Source: Paenibacillus sp. FSL R7-0345 (GTDB lineage: Bacteria > Bacillota > Bacilli > Paenibacillales > Paenibacillaceae). From it: a stretch of DNA of 64,000 bases. Under the pieces are notes generated by a model. It saw only the letters and a program-made list of their open reading frames with translations, was not told the DNA's origin and ran no database searches. The position numbers and the translations under genes are program-made. Position 1 is the stretch's first letter; every line of letters begins with the position of its first letter. This document shows positions 41,663 to 50,723 of the stretch, piece by piece. The stretch spans positions 1,284,501 through 1,348,500 of the forward strand of contig NZ_CP152002.1 of assembly GCF_038595055.1 (NCBI RefSeq), written 5' to 3'.

Positions 41663-42091
41663 TTATTTGAGTTGTCCCATCCCCAAATTTACCCGGTAAT
41701 TCCCGAACTCCAGCAGCTCATCCAAAAAAGCATTCAGCTCCCCCTGATCCTTCAGCCGCACACGCATCCAGTAGCAGCCTTCGCCGCTGACCCGGTGCAG
41801 CTCAATTACACTATCATGGTTTTTGGCAAAATGCTGAAAAGGAGGGTGTGCGGCGTTCGAGCTCAAAAATACGGTGACAAAAGCAAGTATGCTCTGTCCG
41901 ATTTTGACCGGGTTCCAGCGCACGGTATAGCCTTCGATGATCTCCAGCTCCCGCATTCTGCGGATACGCGCGCCTACGGCCTGTCCGGTCATATGCACCA
42001 GCACCCCGATGTCTTTATGGCTAAGTGTAGAATCCTCGATAAGGTATTGCAGGATACGGAAATCGGTATCGTCGATAAGATGGGAAGTCAT
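41663..42091 (-). CDS. Lrp/AsnC-family regulator
   Basis: A 142-residue Lrp/AsnC-type regulator: HTH IDDTDFRILQYLIEDSTLSHKDIGVLVHMTGQAVGARIRRM (about 6-48, shown in pieces) and a RAM effector domain (SILAFVTVFLS ... VSGEGCYWMRVRLKD). Senses amino acids and binds DNA as an octamer/dimer. It lies 1.7 kb upstream of the branched-chain amino-acid operon, so it is a candidate regulator of that operon; this is inference from proximity. Confidence 0.88.
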   Translation of the reverse strand: MTSHLIDDTDFRILQYLIEDSTLSHKDIGVLVHMTGQAVGARIRRMRELEIIEGYTVRWNPVKIGQSILAFVTVFLSSNAAHPPFQHFAKNHDSVIELHRVSGEGCYWMRVRLKDQGELNAFLDELLEFGNYRVNLGMGQLK

Positions 42092-42219
42092 AGTAGGTTA
42101 ATCCTTTCCGGATGAAAGTAGAATCGGCTGATCTGTTTCGCGCCGCAATGTATTGTACAGCGCAGAGCTTCTATAATGAATTGTAGCAGAAGTCAGACTG
42201 AAGAAAGAGGGTTTCCCAT

Positions 42220-42984
42220 ATGAAAATCCAACTGATCCGCAATGCCGCCCTTTGGCTGCAATATGGTGGTCTTACGTTCCTGATTGACCCTATGCTTAGC
42301 GAACAAGCGGCCAACCCGCCTATCATCAACACGGCTAATGACCGCAGAAATCCGCTGGTTCCGCTGCCCGGTCCGGCAGAGAAGTGGCTGAATCCCGATG
42401 TTGTGCTGGTAACCCACCTTCATCAGGATCACTGGGATGCTGCTGCCGTTTCGCTTTTGGCGTATGACCTGCCTGTGTTGTGTCAGGAAGGGGATGAGGA
42501 CCGAATCGGCGGGCAAGGCTTTACGAATGTTACTGCGGTGCCTGATGACAGGCCGCTGGTTGTCCAAGGTGTGACTTTAACACGAATAGGCGGTCAGCAC
42601 GGTACAGGAGAGATCGGGGAGCTGATGGGTAAGGTGTCCGGTTTTATTTTCCGGGCAGAGGGTGAGCCTGTGCTGTATTTGGCGGGGGATACGATATGGT
42701 GTGAAGAAGTCGAGCAGGCTCTGGAACAGCATAGTCCCGGGACGGTTATTGTGAATGCCGGAGGTGCACGCTTTGTGACAGGAGGGCATATTACGATGGA
42801 TGAGCAGGATGTTGTAGACGTTTGCCGCCATGCGCCGGAAGCTGCAGTCATCGCAGTTCACATGGAAGCTATTAATCACTGCCTCGTAACCCGGGACATG
42901 CTTAAAGATCGTCTGGCCGAAGAAGGAATGCTGGAGCGTGTAAGCATTCCTTTGGACGGGGAGTACTGCAATCCGCTTAGATAA
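42220..42984 (+). CDS. MBL-fold metallohydrolase
   Basis: A 254-residue metallo-beta-lactamase-fold hydrolase of the UlaG/YcjY-like group: HLHQDHWD (66-73) supplies the metal ligands, with further ligands in GGQHGTGEIG (about 125) and YLAGDTIW (about 148) and a final AVHMEAINH. Substrate unknown; related proteins hydrolyse lactones or phosphoesters. GAGGG precedes the ATG. Monocistronic before the tRNA genes. Confidence 0.85.
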   Translation: MKIQLIRNAALWLQYGGLTFLIDPMLSEQAANPPIINTANDRRNPLVPLPGPAEKWLNPDVVLVTHLHQDHWDAAAVSLLAYDLPVLCQEGDEDRIGGQGFTNVTAVPDDRPLVVQGVTLTRIGGQHGTGEIGELMGKVSGFIFRAEGEPVLYLAGDTIWCEEVEQALEQHSPGTVIVNAGGARFVTGGHITMDEQDVVDVCRHAPEAAVIAVHMEAINHCLVTRDMLKDRLAEEGMLERVSIPLDGEYCNPLR

Positions 42985-43086
42985 AAGCCATAATGGCATT
43001 CCAATGTAACCGTTCTAAAAAAAGTCTGTGCCGCCGCTTGACGGGAACCCGAAATCATGATAAATTATTTCTTGTTCATGTAATGT

Positions 43087-43162
43087 TCCCTGATAGCTCA
43101 GTTGGTAGAGCACTCGACTGTTAATCGAGTTGTCACAGGTTCGAGTCCTGTTCGGGGAGCCA
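43087..43162 (+). tRNA. tRNA-Asn (GUU)
   Basis: 76 nt including an encoded CCA. Acceptor stem TCCCTGA/TCGGGGA, D-loop AGCTCAGTTGGTAGAGC, anticodon loop CTGTTAA giving GUU, and the T-arm GGTTCGAGTCC. Confidence 0.97.
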
Positions 43163-43167
43163 TTCTT

Positions 43168-43256
43168 GGAGAGATACCCAAGTGGCTATAAGGGGACCCT
43201 CTGCTAAGGGGTTAGACTGCGTAAGCGGTGCGAGGGTTCGAATCCCTCTCTCTCCG
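43168..43256 (+). tRNA. tRNA-Ser (GCU)
   Basis: 89 nt with the long variable arm of a class II tRNA (TGCGTAAGCGGTGC). Acceptor GGAGAGA/TCTCTCC, anticodon loop CTGCTAA giving GCU; CCA not encoded. Five bases after tRNA-Asn, so co-transcribed. Confidence 0.96.
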
Positions 43257-43273
43257 TCGGAATACAGAAATGA

Positions 43274-43301
43274 AGCTCCCGGTTTTCCGGGGGCTTTTTT
43301 T
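43274..43301 (+). terminator. Terminator of the tRNA-Asn/Ser unit
   Basis: AGCTCCCGG pairs with CCGGGGGCT around TTTT and is followed by seven T. Confidence 0.85.
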
Positions 43302-43782
43302 GTGCTTGTTTAAGTTAATGCTACGGGGTACACAAATTTGATTTGTTAAAGTTTCGTGTCTTATGTCAGCTATTCTCACCGAAAACTACAGTAAACTATA
43401 TAAAGATACAGAATACTAATAATGCAAACCGTTTTTCCTTTAATCAGTTGAAGAACTGCTGCTGTGAAGAGACAAATGTTATATTTTTTACGGAAAAATA
43501 AAGTATTGTATTAGAAAAGGAACTGAAATTCAAAAGAATCATCCTCGAAAATCCTCTGTTTTTCTCCGTTTTACTCCTGATTTCAAGGAAATACAGGAGT
43601 ATATAACTCATAACTTACATTTTGTGTTATGTAATATAACTCATTATTTCGAAAATTATATTAAAACCTTGTATTTATTAGTGACGAATTCAAAAGTGTG
43701 TGTTAGTATAAATGACATCTTATAAGAAAAACAGATTGGGAGACAGAGAAAGGGGAATTTTAATTAATATGGGGAAAAGGGG
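43302..43782. promoter_or_regulatory. AT-rich gap with candidate operator before the liv operon
   Basis: About 480 bases without a gene. The clearest structure is a direct repeat ATATAACTCAT at 43601-43611 and 43634-43644 (33 bp apart, three helical turns) enclosing the palindrome TTACAT-N8-ATGTAA (43615-43634). The likely promoter lies further down (TATAAA at 43707-43712). The rest is AT-rich with no other feature that I can name. Confidence 0.5.
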
Positions 43783-43788
43783 ATGGCG

Positions 43789-44694
43789 ATGGAGTACTTC
43801 ATTCAGCAACTAATTAACGGAATTTCCGTAGGCAGCATTTACGCTCTGATCGCCCTTGGCTACACAATGGTTTACGGGATTATCAAGCTGATCAACTTTG
43901 CTCACGGCGATGTGTTTATGGTCGGCTCGTTTATCGGACTGTACAGTGCCAGGTTTCTGGCTAATGCCGGACTGCCTCCGGTGCTGGTACTTCTGCTGTC
44001 GCTGATTATCTCGATGACGATGAGCTCGCTGCTTGGGATTACCATTGAACGGCTGGCGTATAAGCCGCTGCGCAAGTCCACGAGAATTGCTGCACTTATA
44101 ACGGCTATCGGCGTATCATTCCTGCTGGAGTATATCGGAGTGCTTATCCTGGGGCCGCAGGCCAAGGGGTTCCCGGATATTATGGAGAAGAAGCAGTATC
44201 AGCTGTTCGGAAGCTCCATTCAAGTCGATTCCAATCAGGTCATGATTCTGATAACCACTATCGTCCTGATGATTATTTTGCAATATATCGTACGTTACAC
44301 TAAGACCGGCAAGGCAATGCGGGCTGTATCGTTTGATATGGAAGCGGCGCGGCTGATGGGGATCAACGTTGACCGTACCATCTCGGCTACCTTTGCCATC
44401 GGATCTGCGCTTGCTGCAGCCGCCGGTGTAATCTTCGGTATGACTTACAATTCCGTTGATCCGTTAATGGGCGTAACACCGGGACTTAAAGCTTTTGTAG
44501 CGGCAGTACTGGGAGGAATCGGAAGCATTCCGGGCGCGCTTGTCGGCGGATTGCTGCTGGGAACAGTGGAGACTGAAATTTCGTCGCTTGGTTATTCATC
44601 CTGGCGTGACGGTGTTGCCTTTGCCGTGCTGATTCTGATCCTGATCTTCAAACCATCCGGGCTGTTCGGTAAGAATGTCCGGGAGAAAGTGTAG
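43789..44694 (+). CDS. livH: Branched-chain amino-acid ABC permease LivH
   Basis: A 301-residue LivH-type permease with about eight membrane segments (GISVGSIYALIALGYTMVYGIIKLINFAHGD is the family signature, in pieces, about 10-40; GMTYNSVDPLMGVTPGLKAF near 225). Transports Leu/Ile/Val-type substrates with LivM. The second ATG (43789) has AAAAGGGG at a proper 6-nt distance; the first at 43783 directly touches it. First gene of a five-gene operon livHMGFJ. Confidence 0.93.
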   Translation: MEYFIQQLINGISVGSIYALIALGYTMVYGIIKLINFAHGDVFMVGSFIGLYSARFLANAGLPPVLVLLLSLIISMTMSSLLGITIERLAYKPLRKSTRIAALITAIGVSFLLEYIGVLILGPQAKGFPDIMEKKQYQLFGSSIQVDSNQVMILITTIVLMIILQYIVRYTKTGKAMRAVSFDMEAARLMGINVDRTISATFAIGSALAAAAGVIFGMTYNSVDPLMGVTPGLKAFVAAVLGGIGSIPGALVGGLLLGTVETEISSLGYSSWRDGVAFAVLILILIFKPSGLFGKNVREKV

Positions 44695-44706
44695 GTGGGG
44701 GGCAGC

Positions 44707-45672
44707 ATGAAGAAGCTGAATAAGAAATTCTGGCTGGGCATTATCGTTGCCCTTGCGTTCTATGGTATCGTTCAAGTTCTTCTAACAACGGGAATATTTA
44801 ATGATGTAACAAGGTCAATGCTGCTTTTGGTTGGCGTTAATGTCATGCTGGCGGTTTCGCTTAACCTGATTAACGGGATTACAGGGCAGTTCTCGATCGG
44901 GCACGCCGGCTTTATGTCTGTTGGCGCTTATACTTCAGCTATTCTGACGCTTGATTACAACGTACCGTTTGTGCTGGCTATTATTGCGGGCGGCATCGTA
45001 GCGGCGATCTTCGGGGTGCTGATCGGGATGCCTACGCTTCGGCTCAACGGCGATTATCTGGCGATTGCTACACTGGGCTTTGGTGAGATCATCCGGATTG
45101 TTTTGCTGAACACTGAATATGTGGGCGGCGCTTCCGGTCTGAGCGGTATTCCGGCAAAAACAACCTGGACGATCATTTTCCTCTTCACCTTGTTCACGGT
45201 TGTTCTTATCAATAACTTTATCCGTTCTACACATGGCCGTGCCTGTCTGGCAATCCGCGAAAATGAAATTGCCGCTGAAGCTATGGGGATTAACACCACC
45301 ATGTACAAGGTTATCGCTTTTACCATCGGCGCGTTGTTCGCAGGGATGGCGGGCGGTTTATCGGCACACACGTTCTACGTTATTACTCCCGGCAGCTTCA
45401 ACTTCCTGAAATCATTCGAAATTCTGGTCATGGTCGTTCTTGGGGGACTCGGCAGTACGGCGGGTTCAATTGTAGGAGCGGTATTCGTTACTCTGCTCTA
45501 CACTTATCTGCGTGAATTCCCGGAATGGCGGATGATTATTTATTCCATCGTGCTGATCATGATGATGATTTTCCGTCCAAGCGGCCTGCTCGGCAAAACT
45601 AAACTCAATTTCGGCAAGCTCGGTAAAAAGGAGGCCAAAGCAAATGGCAGCATCGACAGCAGTACTCCTTGA
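44707..45672 (+). CDS. livM: Branched-chain amino-acid ABC permease LivM
   Basis: A 321-residue LivM-type permease with about ten hydrophobic segments; signature stretches LNLINGITGQFSIGHAGFMSVGAYTSA (in pieces), GLSGIP and IRENEIAAEAMGIN (EAA-type coupling loop). ATG 44707 follows GGTGGGGGG; a GTG at 44695 is also in frame. Overlaps livG by 29 bp. Confidence 0.93.
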   Translation: MKKLNKKFWLGIIVALAFYGIVQVLLTTGIFNDVTRSMLLLVGVNVMLAVSLNLINGITGQFSIGHAGFMSVGAYTSAILTLDYNVPFVLAIIAGGIVAAIFGVLIGMPTLRLNGDYLAIATLGFGEIIRIVLLNTEYVGGASGLSGIPAKTTWTIIFLFTLFTVVLINNFIRSTHGRACLAIRENEIAAEAMGINTTMYKVIAFTIGALFAGMAGGLSAHTFYVITPGSFNFLKSFEILVMVVLGGLGSTAGSIVGAVFVTLLYTYLREFPEWRMIIYSIVLIMMMIFRPSGLLGKTKLNFGKLGKKEAKANGSIDSSTP

Positions 45673-46423
45673 TGTCAAGGGAGCCAGCCGTTCCTTCGGA
45701 GGCCTCAAGGCGCTGAGTGAAGTTTCCCTTTATATTAACAAAGGGGAACTGATCGGTCTGATCGGACCGAACGGCGCCGGCAAAACAACACTGTTTAACC
45801 TGTTAACCGGGGTGTACCCGCCCTCTACCGGTAAGATTCTGCTCAATAATGAATCGGTAGGCGGCATGAAGCCTTTTAAAATCAATCACAAAGGTGCGGC
45901 GCGCACGTTCCAGAACATCCGGCTCTTTACGGCTATGACCGTATTGGAAAATGTCAAAATCGCCTTTCACCAGCATGCCAGACATTCCTTGTTCAGCTCT
46001 ATGCTCCGTCTGCCGAAGCACTTCAAAGGTGAAGAGGAAATCACGCAGAAGGCGATGGATATTCTCAAAATTTTTAATCTCGCTGATCAGGCCCAGGAAA
46101 CCGCCGGCAACCTCAGCTATGGTAATCAGCGCCGTCTGGAAATCGCCCGGGCGCTTGCTGCCGGACCCAAGCTGCTGCTGCTCGATGAACCGGCGGCTGG
46201 TATGAACCCGAATGAAACCCGGGACCTGATGAATCTGATTGCCTGGATCCGTGAAGAATTTGATCTGACCATTCTCCTGATCGAGCATGATATGTCGCTG
46301 GTGATGGGGGTTTGCAACCGGATCTATGTCCTGGACCGCGGAGTCCTTATCGCCGACGGAACGCCGGTGGAAATCCGGAACAATCCGAAGGTTATTGAAG
46401 CGTATTTGGGACAGGAGGCGTAA
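45644..46423 (+). CDS. livG: Branched-chain amino-acid ABC ATPase LivG
   Basis: A 259-residue ATPase: Walker A GPNGAGKTT (41-49), ARTFQNIRLF Q-loop typical of LivG, signature LSYGNQRR, Walker B LLLLDEPAAGMNP, switch EHDMSLVM. AAGGAGG lies 9 nt before the ATG inside the end of livM. Confidence 0.95.
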   Translation: MAASTAVLLDVKGASRSFGGLKALSEVSLYINKGELIGLIGPNGAGKTTLFNLLTGVYPPSTGKILLNNESVGGMKPFKINHKGAARTFQNIRLFTAMTVLENVKIAFHQHARHSLFSSMLRLPKHFKGEEEITQKAMDILKIFNLADQAQETAGNLSYGNQRRLEIARALAAGPKLLLLDEPAAGMNPNETRDLMNLIAWIREEFDLTILLIEHDMSLVMGVCNRIYVLDRGVLIADGTPVEIRNNPKVIEAYLGQEA

Positions 46424-46428
46424 AGGCG

Positions 46429-47130
46429 ATGCTCACAGTACAGGGAATCAACGTTTACTACGGTGCCATTCATGCATTGAAGGATCTCAGTATCCAAGTG
46501 AATCAAGGGGAAATTGTAACGCTGATCGGTGCCAACGGCGCCGGAAAGTCAACATTGCTCAAGACGCTGTCCGGGCTGCTTAAGCCTAAAACAGGGAGCA
46601 TTGAATTTCTGGGCAAATCCGTTACCGGCCAGAGTGTCCAGGCGATTGTCAAAGACGGGCTGATTCATTGCCCTGAGGGACGGCGCGTGTTCGCCAATAT
46701 GTCAGTGGAAGAGAATCTTGAGCTCGGAGCTTACCTGCAGGACGGCAAAAGTCTTACCGCCGATTTCGAGAGGGTCTACAGCATGTTTCCGAGGCTGCTT
46801 GAGCGCAAGAAGCAGCAGGCCGGAACGCTGTCCGGCGGGGAACAGCAGATGCTGGCCATGGGCCGCGCCATTATGGGCCATCCCAAGCTGCTTTTGCTGG
46901 ATGAGCCGTCGATGGGGCTTGCTCCGCTGCTGGTACAGGATATTTTCAAAATCATACAGGAAGTCAATGCGGCCGGAACAACCGTCCTGCTGGTTGAACA
47001 GAATGCCCATCAAGCGCTTAAGATTGCCCACCGCGCCTATGTGCTGGAAACCGGAAGAGTGGTTCTGGAGGGGGACGCCAAGGAACTTGCGGATTCGGAA
47101 GAGATCAGGATGGCCTATCTCGGCCACTAG
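46429..47130 (+). CDS. livF: Branched-chain amino-acid ABC ATPase LivF
   Basis: A 233-residue ATPase: Walker A GANGAGKST (34-42), CPEGRRVFANMSVEENL (LivF hallmark), signature LSGGEQQML, Walker B LLLLDEPSMGLAP, and VEQNAHQAL. Five bp after livG. Pairs with LivG to power LivHM. Confidence 0.95.
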   Translation: MLTVQGINVYYGAIHALKDLSIQVNQGEIVTLIGANGAGKSTLLKTLSGLLKPKTGSIEFLGKSVTGQSVQAIVKDGLIHCPEGRRVFANMSVEENLELGAYLQDGKSLTADFERVYSMFPRLLERKKQQAGTLSGGEQQMLAMGRAIMGHPKLLLLDEPSMGLAPLLVQDIFKIIQEVNAAGTTVLLVEQNAHQALKIAHRAYVLETGRVVLEGDAKELADSEEIRMAYLGH

Positions 47131-47199
47131 ATAGATTTATCTCAAGCATCACAGATCCAACACATAGAAACTATAATATTTGGGAGGCTGGGAGAAACT

Positions 47200-48396
47200 A
47201 TGAAAAAAATTGGGGCCATTATTTTGTCAACAGTACTGACTGCGGTATTAGCGGCAGGCTGCGGCAACAACACAGAGAACAGCACGAACTCTGCAAGCGG
47301 CGGAAATGCTGCCGGGGACACCATCAAAATCGGGGCCAACCTAGAGCTAACAGGCGGCCAGGCTTCTTTCGGCGACTCCGCATCCAAAGGTGCTCAATTG
47401 GCTGTAGCGCAGATCAATGCGGCGGGCGGTATTCTGGGCAAACAGCTTGAGCTGGTTATTGCCGACAATGCCTCGAAATCCGAGGAAGCAACACAGGCGG
47501 CACAGAAGCTGATCACCAACGATAAAGTAGTTACGATTATCGGCGCATCCACCTCCACGAATACACTGGGTATCGTTCCGGTTGCTACCGAGAAGAAGAT
47601 TCCGCTTGTAGCTGTTGGTGCTACCAACCCTAAGGTTACTGTTGACGAGCGCAGCGGCGATGTGAACGAATGGGTATTCCGCGCAGCCTTTATCGATCCT
47701 TTCCAGGGTGAAGTTATGGCTAACTTTGCAAGCAACAACCTCAGTGCTAAAACAGCAGTAATTTATACCGATACTTCAAGTGACTACTCCAAGGGTCTGC
47801 AGAAATTTTTCGAGGAAACCTTCAAGGCTAATGGCGGGGAAATTCTGAGCCAGGAATCCTATCAGCAGAAAGACTCCGACTTCAAAGCGGTTCTGACCCG
47901 TATCAAAGCAGCTAATCCGGATGTTATCTATCTGCCGGGCTACTATGAAGAAGTAGGTAAAATCGTAAAACAGGCCCGTGAGATGGGTATCACTGTACCG
48001 TTCCTGGGCGGAGACGGCTGGGATTCCCCGCAGCTGGCTGAAATTGCCGGTGCCGCAGCACTTGAGAACACTTTTATGTCCAACCACTATTCACCTGAAG
48101 ATACGGCTACAGAAGTAACTACATTCGTTGATGCTTACAAAGAAGCTAATGGCGGTGCAGTACCTGACGGTATGGCGGCTCTCGGTTATGATGCGCTTAA
48201 GCTGGTTGCCGATGCGATCACCCGTGCAGGCGAAGCTGACCCGGCGAAGATCAAGGATGCTCTGGCAGCAACGAAAGATCTGCAGCTGGCTACAGGTAAA
48301 ATCACCCTGAACGAAACCCATGACCCGGTTAAAGCGGCTGTCGTGCTGAAATTCGTTGATGGTGTTCAGACTTTTGAAGCTAAAGTTAATCCTTAA
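47200..48396 (+). CDS. livJ: Branched-chain amino-acid binding lipoprotein LivJ
   Basis: A 398-residue lipoprotein: lipobox VLAAGC (Cys about 21) and a LivJ/LivK periplasmic-binding type I fold (IKIGANLELTGGQASFGDSA, VTIIGASTSTNTLGIVPVA, VIYTDTSSDYSKGL). Captures branched-chain or related amino acids outside the cell. GGGAGG precedes the ATG. A TATAAT at 47171-47176 suggests an extra internal promoter. Last gene of the liv operon. Confidence 0.93.
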   Translation: MKKIGAIILSTVLTAVLAAGCGNNTENSTNSASGGNAAGDTIKIGANLELTGGQASFGDSASKGAQLAVAQINAAGGILGKQLELVIADNASKSEEATQAAQKLITNDKVVTIIGASTSTNTLGIVPVATEKKIPLVAVGATNPKVTVDERSGDVNEWVFRAAFIDPFQGEVMANFASNNLSAKTAVIYTDTSSDYSKGLQKFFEETFKANGGEILSQESYQQKDSDFKAVLTRIKAANPDVIYLPGYYEEVGKIVKQAREMGITVPFLGGDGWDSPQLAEIAGAAALENTFMSNHYSPEDTATEVTTFVDAYKEANGGAVPDGMAALGYDALKLVADAITRAGEADPAKIKDALAATKDLQLATGKITLNETHDPVKAAVVLKFVDGVQTFEAKVNP

Positions 48397-48444
48397 GCGA
48401 TTCCTCCGCATATAATGTGGGGAATGAATAATGGACTCTATAGA

Positions 48445-48472
48445 GGAAGGCTCCTTTGCGGGCCTTTCTTTT
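48445..48472 (+). terminator. Terminator after livJ
   Basis: AAGGCTC pairs with GGGCCTT around CTTTGC, followed by TCTTTT; just before the ald ribosome binding site, so partial readthrough into ald is possible. Confidence 0.6.
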
Positions 48473-48499
48473 GTCATCCTTAATGGAGGAGGAATGGTC

Positions 48500-49630
48500 A
48501 TGATTATCGGAGTGCCAAAAGAGATCAAAAACAACGAAAACCGGGTAGCCCTGACCCCTGCCGGTGTAGAGGCCTTATGCAAAGCAGGCCATAAGGTGCT
48601 GATAGAGCAGTCGGCCGGTGCGGGCAGTGGCTTTAGTGACAGCGAGTATGTGGGAAAAGGGGCACTGGTGTATGCTGCGGCTGCTCAAATATGGAGTGAG
48701 GCCGAAATGGTGCTCAAGGTGAAAGAACCTCTGCCTGAGGAATACGGTCATTTCCGCAAAGGGCTGATTCTGTTTACTTATTTGCACCTTGCGCCTGAAG
48801 CGGAGCTTACTAAAGCACTGGTGGATGGGGGAGTTACCGCTGTAGGCTATGAAACAATCCAGCTTACAGACGGCTCGCTGCCGCTGCTGATCCCGATGAG
48901 TGAGGTTGCCGGCCGGATGGCGGTGCAGATTGGAGCAAGACTGCTGGAAAAGCCGCAGGGCGGCAAGGGTGTTCTGCTCAGCGGTGTACCCGGTGTACAG
49001 CCTGGTGAGGTGGTTATCGTGGGCGGCGGAATCGTAGGCACTAATGCGGCCAAGATGGCCCTTGGTTTAGGTGCGCGCGTTACTGTGCTGGATAATAATG
49101 CTGCCCGGCTTCGCTATCTGGATGATATTTTTGGCGGGCGTCTGATTACTGTCATGTCGGACTCCTATCATCTGGAGCAGGCCGTTCACAAAGCAGATTT
49201 GCTGATCGGTGCTGTGCTTATCCCTGGTGCCCGTGCACCCAAGCTGGTAAAAGAATATATGGTGCAGCAGATGAGTGAGGGCTCTGTCATAGTAGATGTG
49301 GCAATCGATCAGGGAGGTTCTATTGAGACGATCGACCGCACGACTACCCATGAGAATCCGACTTATGTAAAGCATGGTGTTGTGCATTATGCGGTAGCCA
49401 ATATGCCCGGTGCGGTGGCCCGGACCTCCACGCTTGCCCTTACCAATGTAACAGTGCCCTATGCGCTGCAGATTGCAAACTCGGGCATTCACAAGGCAGT
49501 GCTTGATAATCCGGCGCTGGCCCGCGGGCTTAATGTAGTTGCCGGTCATGTCACGAATGCGGCGGTAGCCAAGAGTCTCGGCTATGAACCAATCGACGGA
49601 GCAGAGGCCTTGGCGGCAGATGGCGGATAA
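48500..49630 (+). CDS. ald: Alanine dehydrogenase
   Basis: A 376-residue NAD-dependent L-alanine dehydrogenase (L-alanine to pyruvate and ammonium), important in amino-acid use and sporulation. Active-site residues are in place: R15, K75 (KVKEP), H96 (YLHLAPE), and the catalytic Asp in [10 protein letters not shown]; Rossmann motif [14 protein letters not shown] (about 170-183). ATG 48500 has AGGAGG 7 nt upstream; ATG 48494 is too close. Directly after the liv operon. Confidence 0.96.
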   Translation: MIIGVPKEIKNNENRVALTPAGVEALCKAGHKVLIEQSAGAGSGFSDSEYVGKGALVYAAAAQIWSEAEMVLKVKEPLPEEYGHFRKGLILFTYLHLAPEAELTKALVDGGVTAVGYETIQLTDGSLPLLIPMSEVAGRMAVQIGARLLEKPQGGKGVLLSGVPGVQPGEVVIVGGGIVGTNAAKMALGLGARVTVLDNNAARLRYLDDIFGGRLITVMSDSYHLEQAVHKADLLIGAVLIPGARAPKLVKEYMVQQMSEGSVIVDVAIDQGGSIETIDRTTTHENPTYVKHGVVHYAVANMPGAVARTSTLALTNVTVPYALQIANSGIHKAVLDNPALARGLNVVAGHVTNAAVAKSLGYEPIDGAEALAADGG

Positions 49631-49762
49631 ATCGTTTGAAATCCCAAGCATTCTCTTGCGCATTGCAGAGCTTAGACGGGAGGGACAGTTTTTGATTATT
49701 GCATCTAATTAATCCGTCGCCTCCCGGATGGCCAGTCGATTAATTTTTATTGAAAAAAGTAC

Positions 49763-49791
49763 TTGTCAAAGTGGAAAGAGTTTGATATACT
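49763..49791 (+). promoter_or_regulatory. Promoter of tRNA-Glu/Leu
   Basis: TTGTCA (49763-49768), 17-bp spacer, TATACT (49786-49791), 35 bp before tRNA-Glu. Confidence 0.75.
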
Positions 49792-49825
49792 CATTTTTGT
49801 TGTGGTAAACACAATTGATCAGCAA

Positions 49826-49900
49826 GGCCCGTTGGTCAAGGGGTTAAGACACCTCCCTTTCACGGAGGTAACAGGGGTTCGAATCCCCTACGGGTCACCA
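49826..49900 (+). tRNA. tRNA-Glu (UUC)
   Basis: 75 nt with encoded CCA. Acceptor GGCCCGT/ACGGGTC, anticodon loop CTTTCAC giving UUC, T-arm GGGGTTCGAATCCCC. Confidence 0.96.
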
Positions 49901-49903
49901 TAT

Positions 49904-49986
49904 GCGGTAGTGGTGGAATGGCAGACACGCTATCTTGAGGGGGTAGTGGGCGTATGCTCGTGGAGGTTCGAGTCCTCTCTACCGCA
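49904..49986 (+). tRNA. tRNA-Leu (GAG), copy 1
   Basis: 83 nt class II tRNA. Acceptor GCGGTAG/CTACCGC, anticodon stem CTATC/GGTAG with loop TTGAGGG giving GAG; long variable arm GGGCGTATGCTCG. Three bases after tRNA-Glu. CCA not encoded. Confidence 0.95.
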
Positions 49987-49988
49987 TA

Positions 49989-50035
49989 ATAAAAGGAACG
50001 AAGACCTTGATTATCAAGGATTTTCGTTCCTTTTG
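49989..50035 (+). terminator. Terminator of tRNA-Glu/Leu unit
   Basis: AAAAGGAACGAA pairs with the TTCGTTCCTTTT arm, with an inner CCTTGA/TCAAGG stem; T-rich tail. Confidence 0.85.
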
Positions 50036-50058
50036 CTTTATGGACAGAAAGATAAGAT

Positions 50059-50688
50059 TTACTGGTTCAGGACTCCCGCATATTGCGGGTAGAGCTGGCG
50101 GATGCAATCCGGGCAGATGTCGTGAGTAAACTGCAGGGAGAGCTGTAATTGCAGGAAACGTTCAACCGTAATCCATTCCTCCTTGCTGCCGCGGACAGAC
50201 TTGCAGGAGGCGCAGATGGGCACCAGACTGCCGGAAATACGGCGCGGACGCAAAGGGTGATAGCCGCGGACCTGATCATGCTGATGCAGCTCAGCGGGCC
50301 CCTTGTCATGCAAGGAGAGAACGAGCAGCTGGATTCCAGAAGAGCGTTCTGTAAACAGCGGAAAAGCATCCAGACTAAATAAGCGGTCGCTCAGGGCAGG
50401 GGTATGAAGAATAAATTCAGATCGGGAAATCAGGCGCCCGCCCTGAAGGATATCCTGTATCGCATTATCGAGCGCTGTGAGCTGGACAGGGATGGCGATC
50501 CACTCCTCGAAAAGCTCAAGGTAATGGATTCCGGTTACCCTGGCCGCCGGGGATAAACCGCTGCGCTCCAAATAGGCGCTCCACTGTTTGTTGATAAACA
50601 AGATGAAGCCGGTACTGTCCATCACAAGCGCATTATGTGTAACAGTGTTTAAAGAAGAGATAAGGGATGAAGATAAGCTTAATGGCAA
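50059..50688 (-). CDS. PAS-domain protein with C-terminal cysteine motif
   Basis: A 209-residue protein. Residues about 12-110 form a PAS fold (HNALVMDSTGFILFINKQWSAY); the C-terminus has ICASCKSVRGSKEEW ... CPDCIRQLYP, the two-CxxC motif usually seen at the end of PAS/response-regulator signalling proteins. No kinase or cyclase output is attached. TTG 50688 has AAGGAG 8 nt upstream; a TTG 39 bp earlier overlaps the preceding gene without a binding site. Likely sensor or adaptor; ligand unknown. Confidence 0.7.
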   Translation of the reverse strand: MPLSLSSSLISSLNTVTHNALVMDSTGFILFINKQWSAYLERSGLSPAARVTGIHYLELFEEWIAIPVQLTALDNAIQDILQGGRLISRSEFILHTPALSDRLFSLDAFPLFTERSSGIQLLVLSLHDKGPAELHQHDQVRGYHPLRPRRISGSLVPICASCKSVRGSKEEWITVERFLQLQLSLQFTHDICPDCIRQLYPQYAGVLNQ

Positions 50689-50723
50689 GGTTATCGCTCC
50701 TTGGATGCTTGCAGGATAGGTAG

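Noticed and set aside
41579..42115. 178-codon plus-strand frame opposite the Lrp-type gene
   Set aside because: The minus-strand frame has clear Lrp HTH and RAM domains; this one has no family features. Its first 25 codons before the overlap could be a decayed gene but cannot be supported.
43640..43660. CodY-box-like ATTATTTCGAAAATTAT upstream of liv
   Set aside because: It lacks the central base of AATTTTCNGAAAATT and the region is AT-rich, so a chance match is likely.
43769..43813. 14-codon leader peptide frame overlapping the livH start
   Set aside because: It lacks attenuator hairpins and regulatory codons, and the ribosome binding site is too distant.
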